From assembly GCF_003173355.1 (NCBI RefSeq), contig NZ_QGMY01000002.1:248001-312000 (forward strand): a stretch of DNA of 64,000 nt, given 5' to 3'. A model generated the notes under the pieces. That model saw nothing but the letters and a program-made list of their open reading frames with translations. It had not been told where the DNA came from and did no database searches. The stretch comes from Methanospirillum lacunae (GTDB taxonomy: Archaea > Halobacteriota > Methanomicrobia > Methanomicrobiales > Methanospirillaceae). Positions 53,924 through 63,614 of the stretch are shown in pieces; position 1 is the stretch's first letter; every line of letters begins with the position of its first letter. The position numbers and the translations under genes were made by a program.

Positions 53924-55090
53924 ATGACCGATCCGTCAGTCTTTGAACTGAGAAAGTTCGTAGCGCCGGAGATCGTGTACGGAGACGGTGCCCGCTTTTT
54001 GGCAGGTAGATTTGCCTCGATTTTTCAGGCCGAAAAAATACTGGTTGTAACAGATCCTGGGATTATCGCTTCAGGAATTACTGCTGAAATTCTTGAGAGC
54101 CTAGATGAGGCAGGAATCAGGTACTCTGTTTTTTCTGATATTGTGCCTAACCCCCATGCCGAATCTGTTATGGAAGGTGCCAGGATTTATAAAGATAATC
54201 ATTGCACCGGCATCATCGCTGTTGGTGGGGGCTCGCCTATTGATTGTGCCAAAGGGATCGGAATTGTCAGTTCAAACAACCGCCACATTCTGGAGTTTGA
54301 AGGGGTTGATATGGTAGAAATACCAGCTCCACCACTCATATGTATCCCCACTACCTCCGGGAGTAGTGCTGATGTCTCACAGTTTGCAATTATCTCTGAC
54401 AAGGCCAGGAAAGTGAAGATAGCTATTATTTCAAAAACCCTGGTCCCCGATGTGGCACTGATTGACCCATCAACCCTCATGACTCTTGGGCCTGATCTGA
54501 CCCTTCATACAGTCCTAGATGCCCTGACTCATGCAATCGAGGCCTATGTCTCAAATGCACATTCTTCAATAACTGATATTCACGCTCTTGAAGCTATCAG
54601 ATTGGTCTGGTCGTACCTCCCGCTTGTTATGCAGGATCCAACTAACCTAGAGTATCGTTCCTATACGATGCTTGCAAGTATGCATGCAGGGCTTGCCTTC
54701 TCAAATGCAAGCCTTGGTGCTGTACATGCAATGGCACACAGCCTTGGAGGATTTCTCGATCTTCCTCATGGGATGTGCAACGCTATGCTTCTTCCTGCAG
54801 TAATCCGATTTAATTACCAGGGAGCACAGGAGCGGTATGATACTATTGCGAAGGTGATGGGGATTGATATGACTGGAAGTTCCGGAGAGGCACGAGGCAA
54901 GTTACTCATCTCTACCCTGCTGAATTTCTATCATGTAATCGGTTTTTCTAGTAACCTCTCAGAAGCCGGCGTGAAAAAATCCCATCTCATGGATCTTGCA
55001 GATAAGGCTATGACTGATGCCTGTATGGTTACAAATCCCCGCCAAATTGAACGTGAAGACCTGCTGAGCATTTATGAATCGGCTCTCTGA
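53924..55090 (+). CDS. Iron-containing (group III) alcohol dehydrogenase
   Basis: A 388-residue NAD(P)-linked alcohol or aldehyde-alcohol dehydrogenase. The nucleotide site GGGSPIDCAKGIGI and IPTTSGSSADVSQ lie in the first half; the metal site is formed by Asp and His residues in LDALTHAIEAYVS, HAMAHSLGGFLDLPHGMCNAMLLP. The ATG at 53924 is preferred because the 68 preceding in-frame codons do not look protein-like. The 3' end overlaps the glycosylase gene by 17 bases. In methanogens such enzymes may oxidise secondary alcohols or reduce aldehydes. Confidence 0.93.
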   Translation: MTDPSVFELRKFVAPEIVYGDGARFLAGRFASIFQAEKILVVTDPGIIASGITAEILESLDEAGIRYSVFSDIVPNPHAESVMEGARIYKDNHCTGIIAVGGGSPIDCAKGIGIVSSNNRHILEFEGVDMVEIPAPPLICIPTTSGSSADVSQFAIISDKARKVKIAIISKTLVPDVALIDPSTLMTLGPDLTLHTVLDALTHAIEAYVSNAHSSITDIHALEAIRLVWSYLPLVMQDPTNLEYRSYTMLASMHAGLAFSNASLGAVHAMAHSLGGFLDLPHGMCNAMLLPAVIRFNYQGAQERYDTIAKVMGIDMTGSSGEARGKLLISTLLNFYHVIGFSSNLSEAGVKKSHLMDLADKAMTDACMVTNPRQIEREDLLSIYESAL

Positions 55091-55592
55091 CCGTCTTATT
55101 GGGTTTGAACCGGTAGTTGATATCACAAGCCGGGTCCTAATTGTCGGGAGTTTTCCATCCAAACTTTCTCTTCAGACCGGGCAATATTATGCAAATCCCA
55201 GAAATGATTTCTGGAAAATAATGGGAACAATCATCGGAATGCCTGTTGATCTTCCATATGATGACAGGCTTTCCTTCCTTCTTTCCCAGGGGTTTGGACT
55301 TTGGGATGTTGTATATTCATGTTCCCGGATGGGAAGTTCTGATTCAGCTATCAGGGATCCAGAACCTGCCCCGATTGGTTCACTTCTATCCCGTTATCCT
55401 GGAATCAGCGCTGTTTTCTGTAATGGGAGGCGTTCAGAAACAGGGCTTGAGCAGGCAATGAAACTGGGCCAGGAAAATAAAAAGCGAATGGTTCATACCG
55501 GGTATCTTCCATCAAGCAGCCCGGCCCATGCAGTTCGTTTTGAAGAAAAATGTCAATCATGGATGATTCTGCGTGATTATATCGTTCCATGA
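55074..55592 (+). CDS. Hypoxanthine/uracil-DNA glycosylase (UDG family 6, HDG)
   Basis: A 172-residue base-excision enzyme of the HDG family first described in Methanosarcina, which removes deoxyinosine. Motif 1 is VGSFPSKLSLQTGQYYANPRNDFW and the final motif GYLPSSSPAHAV corresponds to the HPSPxxx loop (here SSSPAHA). FCNGRRSE and VYSCSRMGSSD are also typical. It overlaps the iron alcohol dehydrogenase by 17 bases; ATG 55074 is in that overlap and its use is supported by the conserved start of the domain soon after. Confidence 0.9.
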   Translation: MNRLSDRLIGFEPVVDITSRVLIVGSFPSKLSLQTGQYYANPRNDFWKIMGTIIGMPVDLPYDDRLSFLLSQGFGLWDVVYSCSRMGSSDSAIRDPEPAPIGSLLSRYPGISAVFCNGRRSETGLEQAMKLGQENKKRMVHTGYLPSSSPAHAVRFEEKCQSWMILRDYIVP

Positions 55593-55609
55593 TTTGCATG
55601 TTATCTGAA

Positions 55610-56773
55610 TTATTTCATCACAATGCGATGAATCAGGGACATTATCCCTGGTTTTGTATCAGGTTTATGTGCTGATGAAAACGGACTCATAAAAGCCGGT
55701 GGAGCAGCAAACATCTCCTCGTTCATCCGGTCAGAGATCTCGTCAAAGATCCTCTTATAAGCAATGCAATGAGGATCAACTCCAGATAATCGTTCCTGAT
55801 CTGGGGCAATAGCGTTGTATGGGCATCCACCGCGACAGTATGGCATATGCCGACATGAACTGCACGCTTTATCAACGTATTCCTTGAACTCATGCATTTT
55901 TTTCCAGGCATCACTGTGGGAGAGATCATCAATACTTGGGCTGTCATATACCGATCCCATCACCCACTGTTCCATTCCCACAAACCGGTAACAGGGATAG
56001 ATACTCCCATCAGGCCCGATGGCAAAGGTGTTTGCCATACAATCAGCATATGTGCAGACCGTTCCCCGTCTTGTAAAAACACACCTGCAGAGATCGTTGA
56101 TATTCATAATCTCAAGTTCGCCCTGATTCTCTAGTGCCTGATCAAGCAGGTAAACAAGAAGTTCTCCGTACTCTTCAGGAGGAAGGGCCCACTGCTGCGG
56201 CTCCTCGCTGCGAAGTGACGGGAGTGCCGGGTGAAGTTTCAGGGTAAAACCCTTTTCCCTGAAAAATCTGACGATCTCTTCTTTTTCTCTTACCGATTTA
56301 TTGGTAAAGGTACAGATGAACCTTACTTCGAGCCCGTGAGCCCTGGCAATCTCATATCCTGCCATTGTCTTTTGGTAATATCCTTCACCACGCTGGGAAT
56401 TAGTCAGGACCTCAGGGCCATCGATACTTGAACCGATTGGGATCTGGTATTGAGCAAGTATCTCTGCAATATCATCGGTCATTCTCCAGAGATTAGTTTG
56501 GATTGCAAATGACGGGGTATTTTTTGAAAGTCCTTCAGCTAAAATTGGCAGGGCAGATCTAAAGAAACCCGGTCCTGCAAGAAGGGGCTCTCCTCCATGG
56601 AAGGTGATGGTGAGAGGATCGTCGCGAAATCCACTAAGCCATGAGACCGTTGCCTTGACTGTATCCAGTGTCATGACCGGTGATCCTTCCTCAGAACTCC
56701 AACAGTAGTGGCACTGGGAGGGACAACCAAGGGTTGGGATGATCATGATATGGAACGGGGTCTTCATACTCAT
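55610..56773 (-). CDS. Radical SAM/SPASM putative peptide-modifying enzyme (Mhun_1560 family-like)
   Basis: A 387-residue enzyme with CX3CX2C at Cys17, Cys21 and Cys24 (TLGCPSQCHYCW), FHGGEPLL and a SPASM domain (CRCVFTRRGTVCTYADC, CYRFVG, CSSCRHMPYCRGGCPYNA). I recall this arrangement as the methanogen Mhun_1560-type family of peptide-modifying radical SAM enzymes, from memory only. The substrate peptide would normally be nearby; the only candidates are a 28-codon frame at 56805-56891 and the secreted thioredoxin-like gene. It reads away from both across a 150-base divergent spacer. Confidence 0.88.
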   Translation of the reverse strand: MSMKTPFHIMIIPTLGCPSQCHYCWSSEEGSPVMTLDTVKATVSWLSGFRDDPLTITFHGGEPLLAGPGFFRSALPILAEGLSKNTPSFAIQTNLWRMTDDIAEILAQYQIPIGSSIDGPEVLTNSQRGEGYYQKTMAGYEIARAHGLEVRFICTFTNKSVREKEEIVRFFREKGFTLKLHPALPSLRSEEPQQWALPPEEYGELLVYLLDQALENQGELEIMNINDLCRCVFTRRGTVCTYADCMANTFAIGPDGSIYPCYRFVGMEQWVMGSVYDSPSIDDLSHSDAWKKMHEFKEYVDKACSSCRHMPYCRGGCPYNAIAPDQERLSGVDPHCIAYKRIFDEISDRMNEEMFAAPPAFMSPFSSAHKPDTKPGIMSLIHRIVMK

Positions 56774-56922
56774 ACATTATTCCCCTTTCTTCATAGGGTT
56801 ACGTATGAAGATTCAATTGCAGATAATGGCTTCATTTGACAAGCTGAAGAAACCTTATAATTTGGGACACCGTAATTTTTTCAGCGTTTAATTTGATTTA
56901 TCCGCTCAGCGTGGGGAAATCT

Positions 56923-57393
56923 ATGAGCATTCATGTGAAATCATACAACTTTCAGACAATCTTGCTAGTCCTCCTGGCAATGGTAGCCCTTTCGGCATTC
57001 CCTGTCAGTGCTACAATCTTTTCAGAGAATGGATCCAATGTTACTGAATCAGATCTCTACAATCTGACTAACAGTACTACAACAGTTCCAGGTAACATTA
57101 CTCCGGCCTTTTTTTATGATCCAAATTGTGGGGCCTGTGGACCGGCACATGAGTATATCGAAGCATATGTTGCAGATCACCCGGGAATCGATCTTCAGGT
57201 GGTAAATCTCTCTTCAGGCCAGGAGTCTAATGATCGGTTGAATGCCTATTATACGACATACAATCGGGAATGGATGAATATTCCTGTAGTTTTCATCGGC
57301 CCGATGGGCCTGGAAGGAACAGATGAAGTCATCAATAACTTTGATGGGTTACACTCCTGGTACGAAGGACATAAAGACCCTCAAACAACATAA
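56923..57393 (+). CDS. Secreted thioredoxin-like protein
   Basis: A 156-residue exported protein: signal peptide (TILLVLLAMVALSAFPVSA), then TPAFFYDPNCGACGPAHEYI, a thioredoxin-type CGAC active site at about residues 72-75, and the cis-Pro region NIPVVFIGPMGLEG. It probably acts in extracytoplasmic disulfide or thiol chemistry. The ATG at 56923 gives the signal peptide; an upstream TTG frame adds ten non-signal residues. It is divergent from the radical SAM gene. Confidence 0.85.
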   Translation: MSIHVKSYNFQTILLVLLAMVALSAFPVSATIFSENGSNVTESDLYNLTNSTTTVPGNITPAFFYDPNCGACGPAHEYIEAYVADHPGIDLQVVNLSSGQESNDRLNAYYTTYNREWMNIPVVFIGPMGLEGTDEVINNFDGLHSWYEGHKDPQTT

Positions 57394-57618
57394 CCTCCCT
57401 TTTTTATTTTTCGCTTTGATGAGAGATGACATTCTTTTGAAGATCAGTCTGCAGCTAGAATTTGTTCATAGAATCATTGAATCTATGTTCGTTTGTGGAG
57501 GTACAAGGTGGTAGAACAGATTTTTGGTGTTGATTGTTGTTGTCCCTGGCTTATGTCATCCCATATGAAGGGAATTGTATTACTCTTGAATAAAATCGGT
57601 TATTGTGATCTTTACCCA

Positions 57619-58191
57619 TTAATGTCCTTTCAACCTGGCACGATAAGCCCGGCCTTCTCCGAACGCCACACCGGCTAACGGACCGAGACAGCGATATGAT
57701 GGCCCGGCAAGCACCATTGGATCTATTTTTTCAGGATCCGGTTTGTCGTTATCAAGACATTCTTTACTTGCATAGTATTCCACAATCTCCCCGATAAATA
57801 CCTCGTTGTATGGAAGATCTACGATCCTGATGACTTTACACACAAAGTTAACAGGGCACTCTTCGATCATCGGGGCTAATCGTTCAGAGCCATAAAAAGT
57901 GGTAAATATTTTACTCTTATCTACATCACGACCTGATACAAGCCCGCAGTAATCAGCCTGCTGAACCAGATCGGCAGGTGGGACATTAACGCTGAAAAAA
58001 CCATTCTCCCTGATTCCTTCATTTGAGTAATGAGATTTCATGGAAGAGATGTATACAATCGGAGGCTGAAGGGACATGATCCCAAAAGCTCCAAGTGTAA
58101 TATAATTCTCCTTTCCATGTACAAAGGCTCCTGCGATAACTACCGGGAGAGATACTTCTGGCGGTTGTAGTGGAAGCGATATCTTTTCCAT
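57619..58191 (-). CDS. Flavin reductase-like FMN-binding protein
   Basis: A 190-residue protein of the flavin reductase split-barrel family. FVHGKENYITLGAFGIMSLQPPIVYISS, HYSNEGIRENGFFSVNVPP and DYCGLVSGRDVDKS are the family order, and CKVIRIVDLPYNEVFIGEIVEYY the late strands. Methanogen members are often flavoredoxin-like electron carriers; an F420 or FMN partner is not decidable. The ATG lies 42 bases after the end of the winged-helix regulator gene, on the same strand. Confidence 0.88.
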   Translation of the reverse strand: MEKISLPLQPPEVSLPVVIAGAFVHGKENYITLGAFGIMSLQPPIVYISSMKSHYSNEGIRENGFFSVNVPPADLVQQADYCGLVSGRDVDKSKIFTTFYGSERLAPMIEECPVNFVCKVIRIVDLPYNEVFIGEIVEYYASKECLDNDKPDPEKIDPMVLAGPSYRCLGPLAGVAFGEGRAYRARLKGH

Positions 58192-58233
58192 TATGTCTCC
58201 GTCTTACGGGATATCGGACAGAAGGGAAGAGTA

Positions 58234-58611
58234 TTATTTTCTGATAATCTCCCTGATCCGGCTGAGCATCAGCATCTGCTGATCATGTCCTTCACATATT
58301 CCATCGCGGAGTTCATCAAGAATTGCATCGATTGGTTCAGAAAGTGAAAAAACTTTTACCGGTCTTCCTTTATTCTCAGTGATAAGGCTGGATACAACAA
58401 CCCATTTCTTCTTAGTCAGACTAGTGATTGCAACACTTACCTCTGGCTGCCTGAGATCAGCAATTCGTTCCAGTTCTCTGGATGTCAGGTCTGGGCCCCT
58501 GAAGAAGACAACGAGGATACGTGCCTCATTCATTTTTAGCCCGACTTCGACGAGCAGACGGATGACCTCATTCTCCGTCTCAGTTAATTCTTGTATATAA
58601 GAAGACCCCAT
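58234..58611 (-). CDS. Winged-helix transcriptional regulator
   Basis: A 125-residue DNA-binding protein with an HTH core, NEARILVVFFRGPDLTSRELERIADLRQPEVSVAITSLTKKKWVV, resembling TrmB/MarR-like archaeal regulators. The C-terminal helix (LMLSRIREIIRK) may dimerise. It precedes the flavin-reductase-like gene (42-base gap) and may control it. The 248-base upstream region is AT-rich and divergent with the response regulator gene. Confidence 0.8.
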   Translation of the reverse strand: MGSSYIQELTETENEVIRLLVEVGLKMNEARILVVFFRGPDLTSRELERIADLRQPEVSVAITSLTKKKWVVVSSLITENKGRPVKVFSLSEPIDAILDELRDGICEGHDQQMLMLSRIREIIRK

Positions 58612-58859
58612 CAGCTTCCCGTGATTTATTCTTACTTTATTATTATAATAATTTTATCGATTTAGTCCTGACAAAAATTCGTCTGATTATTGATGTTAAT
58701 AGAATTTTTGTTAGAATTTTATTGTTTTTCTAATAGTAGTGAAATAGGATCCCTAAGGAGCCATGTTCATATCCTTTAAATGTTTGTTTATATTTTCATA
58801 AGTTACAGATAACTGGTGGCGGTTCCTTTATGTACTAGCGGGAATCATACAATCCTATC

Positions 58860-59960
58860 GTGAAGACCGTTCTGTATGTGGATGATGAGCCTGCACTCCT
58901 GGACATTGCACGGTTGTTCCTAGAAAAAACAAGTGAATTCAAGGTTCTTTCAGCGGAATCAGCTAAAGAAGGTCTAGAAATAATTCGTACCGACCATCCT
59001 GATGCTATCGTATCAGACTATCAGATGCCGGGAATGGATGGCATTGAATTTTTAAAAGCAGTCCGTCGTGACTACACAACTCCCTTTATCATGTTTACTG
59101 GCAGGGGGAGTGAAATGATCGCAATGGAAGCGACGAACAGCGGAGCTGATTATTACATCCAGAAAGGGGGAGATCCGAGAGCATTATTTGCAGAACTAAC
59201 ATACAAAATCAGACTTGCTCTTTCAGATCGCAGAGATGAAACAGAGGAACAGCGCTCTAAAAAGACGATTCGAACTCTTATTGATAAAACATATAACGCG
59301 GTGATTATCCATAACGACGAGGGTCGTATTCTTGAAGTCAACTCAAAATTACTTGATATGTTTCAGATCACTCGGGAAGAGGCATTGAAATATTCTATTG
59401 ATGATCTCTCCAGCCCCAATTCTCCTGTTGTAAATCGAACAGATATCATTAAGAAGGTCCTTTTGGGTGAAGATCAGTTCCTTATCTGGGACGCTCGAAG
59501 ACCTCATGATGGCAGTATTTTTCCAATAGAAACATTTCTTACAAGAATAAACTTTGGGAAAAATTTTTATGTCCTATGCAATATAAGAGTTCTCTCAAAT
59601 AAAGAGAAAAAAGATGAAATCGAATCGGTGATTGTATCTGCAGCTGAAAATGCACCTGATGGTATCATGTGTACTGATGGTGAAGGGAGGATCTTATATA
59701 TGAATAAAACCTGGAGTAATCGGCTGGGAGTCACTCTTGATAAAATGACTGATCCGGTTATTTTTACAATTGATCATTCTATCACACCTGAAATTCTCTC
59801 TCAATATACTTCAGGTCCCGACGGGACAACAACGACAAATAGTTCGATTCATCAAGGTATCAACGGACAGATTCATGTTGATATCAGGTGTACCAAGCAG
59901 ACTCAAAATGGACGAATCCTCTTCTTTTGGTATGCAAGGGAGAAAACCTCTTCTCCATGA
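58860..59960 (+). CDS. Response regulator receiver protein with PAS domains
   Basis: A 366-residue protein from GTG. The receiver has VDDEP at 7-11, phosphoacceptor Asp53 in VSDYQMPGMDG, Thr in FTGRGSE and Lys in IQKGGDP. Two PAS-like domains follow (about 135-240, 255-360). There is no HATPase or DNA-binding domain, so it is a single-component-type relay element, common in Methanospirillum-like genomes. A kinase gene lies 145 bases downstream on the same strand and could be its partner. Confidence 0.9.
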   Translation: MKTVLYVDDEPALLDIARLFLEKTSEFKVLSAESAKEGLEIIRTDHPDAIVSDYQMPGMDGIEFLKAVRRDYTTPFIMFTGRGSEMIAMEATNSGADYYIQKGGDPRALFAELTYKIRLALSDRRDETEEQRSKKTIRTLIDKTYNAVIIHNDEGRILEVNSKLLDMFQITREEALKYSIDDLSSPNSPVVNRTDIIKKVLLGEDQFLIWDARRPHDGSIFPIETFLTRINFGKNFYVLCNIRVLSNKEKKDEIESVIVSAAENAPDGIMCTDGEGRILYMNKTWSNRLGVTLDKMTDPVIFTIDHSITPEILSQYTSGPDGTTTTNSSIHQGINGQIHVDIRCTKQTQNGRILFFWYAREKTSSP

Positions 59961-60104
59961 TTTTGTATTAAAAACCCCATTCTTACCTCGCTTTTTTCAC
60001 AGTGTTAATGAATAATAATATATTCTCAAGTGGCAACTCAATCATGTGTTATTTTCCCACTTTTTCGGTCCCCTCCTTTTATCGCGAGGAAAACGAGGAA
60101 GGCA

Positions 60105-61814
60105 ATGACCATCCCATCCCAGATAATCGGCATATATCATGACTTGATATTTAACATCAGTATCCTTGTCATGCTTATTTTATTATATGACCTGATTCCC
60201 GACCGGATTTATATTCAAAAGAAAATCCAATATTCGGTTTATGTTGGATTGATTTTTACATTCGTAGCTTTATCTGGGATCCTTATCCCTTGGAATGAAA
60301 CAGCCCATCCAACTATGGGAATCAATGGAATTGTCCTTCCCTTATCTGGTATAGTCGGTGGCCCGGTTTCAGCTGGTATCATAGCATGTTTTCTGGTGTT
60401 TTTTAGATATATTTTTGATATGGGACCAGATTCAACCGCAGATCTTATTCTGATGGTTATCTCTGCTATTATTGGGATTGTTTTTTTCTACCTTAAGAAG
60501 AGACAATCCGTATTATACTCTTCTACCCTCATTCTCGTTTCATTTTCATTATTTGTTAGTGTCGTTTCCTTTTTTGTTTTACAATTTTTCCATCCTTATG
60601 GTCCTGAAATTGAGCCCTTGAGATCTGAACTTCTCATCCAGATCCCACTCATCATCTTCTTAGGGCTTTTCATCCTTGGTTCGGTAATCAATCTTATTGA
60701 TCGGAAAAAAACCAGCGAGTTAGAGTTACTCTCTTACAAAGATCATCTTGAAGAATTAGTCGAACTCCGTACAATCGAACTGCAGAATATGAGTGCTCTG
60801 CAACAGGCCACAATAGAATCAACTGCAGATGGTGTGATTGTGGTGGATCTTTTGGGAAAAATTCAGAATTATAACCGGGTAGCTGCTCATATCCTGCATC
60901 TTGACAATGAAGGTGGAATTGATGATATAGGAATATGGGAGATTCTGAGCAGGAATACTGAATATCCGGTGCAGATGAATGTGTTACTTTCTCCAGTTTC
61001 ACTATCTGAAGAACAACTGCTATCAACTGATCTGCTTTTCAAGTCAGGGAAAGTGTATGAGATTTATGTCACTCCTCATAAGGTACACGATAAAACAATC
61101 GGAAGCGTGATTAATCTTCGGGAAATTACTGAGCGGAAAAATTATGAAGATCGCCTAAAACTTGTAAATCAGAAACTTCTTCTTCTGTCTGGAATAACCC
61201 GGCATGATATTGTAAATCAGTTAACTGCCCTTCGCCTATACGGGGATATGATCAGACATGTAAATACGGTTCCTCTTATCACTGAATATGCCGAAAAGAT
61301 GGATCAGATCATGGACACCATGCAACAACAGGCAGAATTCACAAGTGATTATCAGGATCTTGGATTATATGCCCCGGTATGGCAAAGTCCCTCAGAAACT
61401 TTTATTAACGCCTCATTATCATTTACCAAGCATCAGATCTCTTTTTCAACAGATGGGGATAATGTAGAGATCCTTGTCGATCGCCTTCTAGATAGGGTTT
61501 TTTATAACCTGATTGATAATTCAATCAGGCATGGTAGTCATGTTTCTATTATCAGGTTGTCTGTTTCTCTTTCATCCTCTTCTGTCCTCATTATGTACGA
61601 GGATAATGGATCTGGAATAGCACCTGAAGAAAAGGAACTGATATTTCAGAAAGGATTTGGCAAAAACACCGGGTTTGGTATGTTTTTAATCCACGAGATT
61701 CTTTCCATGACTTCTATTACAATCAGGGAAACCGGACTTTATGGAATCGGTGCCAGATTTGAGATGTCCATACCAGAAGGAAAATTCCGAATGGTATCTG
61801 AATCAATCACGTAG
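60105..61814 (+). CDS. Sensor histidine kinase with LytS-like 5TM domain and PAS
   Basis: A 569-residue membrane kinase. The N-terminal 200 residues have five to six helices with the 5TM-5TMR_LYT-type motif GINGIVLPLSGIVGGPVSAGIIA, followed by a linker helix, one PAS domain (about 230-350), the H-box GITRHDIVNQLT and HATPase with VFYNLIDNSIRHG, EDNGSGIAPEE and GKNTGFGMFL. The ATG at 60105 fits the membrane start better than a GTG 25 codons upstream. Its C-terminal 60 residues are very similar to those of the kinase at 39816. Confidence 0.9.
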   Translation: MTIPSQIIGIYHDLIFNISILVMLILLYDLIPDRIYIQKKIQYSVYVGLIFTFVALSGILIPWNETAHPTMGINGIVLPLSGIVGGPVSAGIIACFLVFFRYIFDMGPDSTADLILMVISAIIGIVFFYLKKRQSVLYSSTLILVSFSLFVSVVSFFVLQFFHPYGPEIEPLRSELLIQIPLIIFLGLFILGSVINLIDRKKTSELELLSYKDHLEELVELRTIELQNMSALQQATIESTADGVIVVDLLGKIQNYNRVAAHILHLDNEGGIDDIGIWEILSRNTEYPVQMNVLLSPVSLSEEQLLSTDLLFKSGKVYEIYVTPHKVHDKTIGSVINLREITERKNYEDRLKLVNQKLLLLSGITRHDIVNQLTALRLYGDMIRHVNTVPLITEYAEKMDQIMDTMQQQAEFTSDYQDLGLYAPVWQSPSETFINASLSFTKHQISFSTDGDNVEILVDRLLDRVFYNLIDNSIRHGSHVSIIRLSVSLSSSSVLIMYEDNGSGIAPEEKELIFQKGFGKNTGFGMFLIHEILSMTSITIRETGLYGIGARFEMSIPEGKFRMVSESIT

Positions 61815-61840
61815 GTGGTACTTTCCGTAAAAAAATAAAC

Positions 61841-61859
61841 CCTGCCGGTTTGTGGCAGG
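61841..61859. terminator. Putative hairpin terminator between convergent genes
   Basis: CCTGCC-GGTTTGT-GGCAGG forms a six-base-pair perfect stem with a seven-base loop. It sits in the 53-base gap between the kinase stop and the stop of the convergent adhesin-like gene, with A-rich sequence on its left, suggesting a bidirectional transcription end. Confidence 0.4.
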
Positions 61860-61867
61860 TCTGAACC

Positions 61868-63280
61868 TTAAGATGATTTTGGGGTCAGAGTACCACCATT
61901 TTTCAGGGAAAATGTCATTCCCTCAAGTTCATTATTATCAGCATTATTTTTATCATACGTTACGGTAAATCCGTTGCCGATGATGTTTGTAATGCTGCTG
62001 TCAACAATTCCCGCAGAATCTTTAAGTGAGGTGAGGGTTGAATCAGCGGTGACATTCCATGAACTCGTTTCATCCAGGCTGATCGCTGATGTATTTATAG
62101 CACCTGAAAGGGTAGAGCCATTTTTCAGGGTTGCAGAAATTGAACTTATTGCGTCAGTTTCTAGTGATCCGGTGAGCTGAACATTATCAGCATAAAAGAT
62201 CACAATCCCACCATTCTTTCCCTGAGTACCCCATCGTGATGTCCCGGCTGCCTTGATCAACAGATCTGGCGTTCCTATCATCTTCACGTTCTTGAGGGTG
62301 ATTACCGAATCAGTGTTTGTTACAAAGAAAGCAGGTCCTGCTATTGGCTCATAGGATCCACCATCCATTGTGAAAGTTCCGGTCCCGGTCTCTGCATCAC
62401 CTGAAAAACTCTGGTAGATCATTGTTCCACCTGTCTTTTCAACACCACCAGAGAGTGATGTATTGACCAGATGTATCGAGTTAATTCCCTCTATCACGGC
62501 AGCTTCTGTGCCAACTGATTTTACTATTGCGTCGGTGACGTTGATTACTCCAGTTGAATAGAGTCCTGGTGAATCAATTCCAGAGGAAGAAATTGTTCCA
62601 CGGGTCACTGTTACCGTTCCTGATCCCCGGTCAGTTGCGATTGGAGCTCCATTCTTTCCTGATGTGATAACATTTACATCTACAAGAGTCAGTGTTCCCC
62701 CAAGAGTTGCCATTACGCCATGACCACCATTTCCTGATGCAGTTATCGTGAGATTGTCAAGAGAGATAGAGGTCCCTTCCCCGGTTGGAATTGCACCATT
62801 TGCCCCGGTTCCGGTCGTAGTTATTGACCCGCCTGATATTTTTACTGTGCTTGCGTTATTTGCAAGAACTGCACCGTTAAGACCATAAAAACTACTGGCA
62901 TCGTTGTTTGATGTGTTACCCGTTGTGCTGATAATAGGGTTTTTAAGGGATAATGAACCCTTGTTTGTTACATAAATAGCTGAAGTGTCAGTTTTATCTG
63001 ACGTATAACTCCTGTCTGATTCAGATACCGTCTTTCCATCAACAGTAAAGTTTCCGGAAAGAGTAAATGATGTTCCCTGGTTTCCACCGGATCCTCCTGG
63101 TGGTGCCCCTGATGGCGGAGTTCCACCTGATGGTGGCTGGCCGTTGCCTATACCTTCTTGTCCTGGAGGCATTCCTGGACTGCCATCGGGAATATTATCG
63201 AGAGATGCACTGCAAATTGCATAGCCAAAGATAATGAATATGACTAGAAATATTGCAGAAAAATAACTGAATTGCCTCAT
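61868..63280 (-). CDS. Adhesin-like beta-helix surface protein with Pro/Gly-rich linker
   Basis: A 470-residue exported protein: signal anchor at residues 4-24 (FSYFSAIFLVIFIIFGYAI), a linker rich in Pro/Gly (PPSGGTPPSGAPPGGSGG), then about 370 residues of beta-helix-type repeats built from Asn/Ser/Thr-rich turns (NGAVLANNASTVKISGGS; ISLDNLTITASGNGGHG). The organisation resembles secreted beta-helix proteins of Firmicutes with MPPGQE-type linkers. No sortase or membrane anchor is seen at the C-terminus. The ATG at 63280 is chosen as the start of the signal; a longer frame adds 30 non-signal residues. Confidence 0.78.
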   Translation of the reverse strand: MRQFSYFSAIFLVIFIIFGYAICSASLDNIPDGSPGMPPGQEGIGNGQPPSGGTPPSGAPPGGSGGNQGTSFTLSGNFTVDGKTVSESDRSYTSDKTDTSAIYVTNKGSLSLKNPIISTTGNTSNNDASSFYGLNGAVLANNASTVKISGGSITTTGTGANGAIPTGEGTSISLDNLTITASGNGGHGVMATLGGTLTLVDVNVITSGKNGAPIATDRGSGTVTVTRGTISSSGIDSPGLYSTGVINVTDAIVKSVGTEAAVIEGINSIHLVNTSLSGGVEKTGGTMIYQSFSGDAETGTGTFTMDGGSYEPIAGPAFFVTNTDSVITLKNVKMIGTPDLLIKAAGTSRWGTQGKNGGIVIFYADNVQLTGSLETDAISSISATLKNGSTLSGAINTSAISLDETSSWNVTADSTLTSLKDSAGIVDSSITNIIGNGFTVTYDKNNADNNELEGMTFSLKNGGTLTPKSS

Positions 63281-63614
63281 ACTATCACTTGGTATATAAG
63301 CAGCGGATCTCCTGCTCATTATATCGGGCAGGTGCCTATGCTCTCTATGTACCTTATCACCTGATTTCATTCAAAGTTTCATAAAGAATGGGTAACATTT
63401 AGGTTGGAGATCGGATAAGATAGTTTTTGAGTTAAATATTCGCGTTTCCTAAAGAAAAATATAAATTAAGTTTCTTTTTTCATTTTTCCTTATTTGTATA
63501 AGAATAAGGTGATATTGATACACCAGAGAGCACAGTAAATCCCGTAATTTATGGGTAGTATTATACACAGTATCTTATATCCGAACCGCAGATTACTTTC
63601 ACCGAGTGATCTGT
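63281..63614. other. Divergent intergenic region
   Basis: A 330-base AT-rich spacer between two divergent genes that should hold both promoters. TTAAATATTCG and TATAAATTAAG around 63433-63470 are candidate TATA-like elements for the leftward gene, and TATTATAC near 63559 for the rightward one. No gene is supported. Confidence 0.35.

Noticed and set aside
57394-57618. Short plus-strand frames after the thioredoxin-like gene
   Set aside because: Stop-rich and not family-like; only the 3' flanks of the convergent genes.
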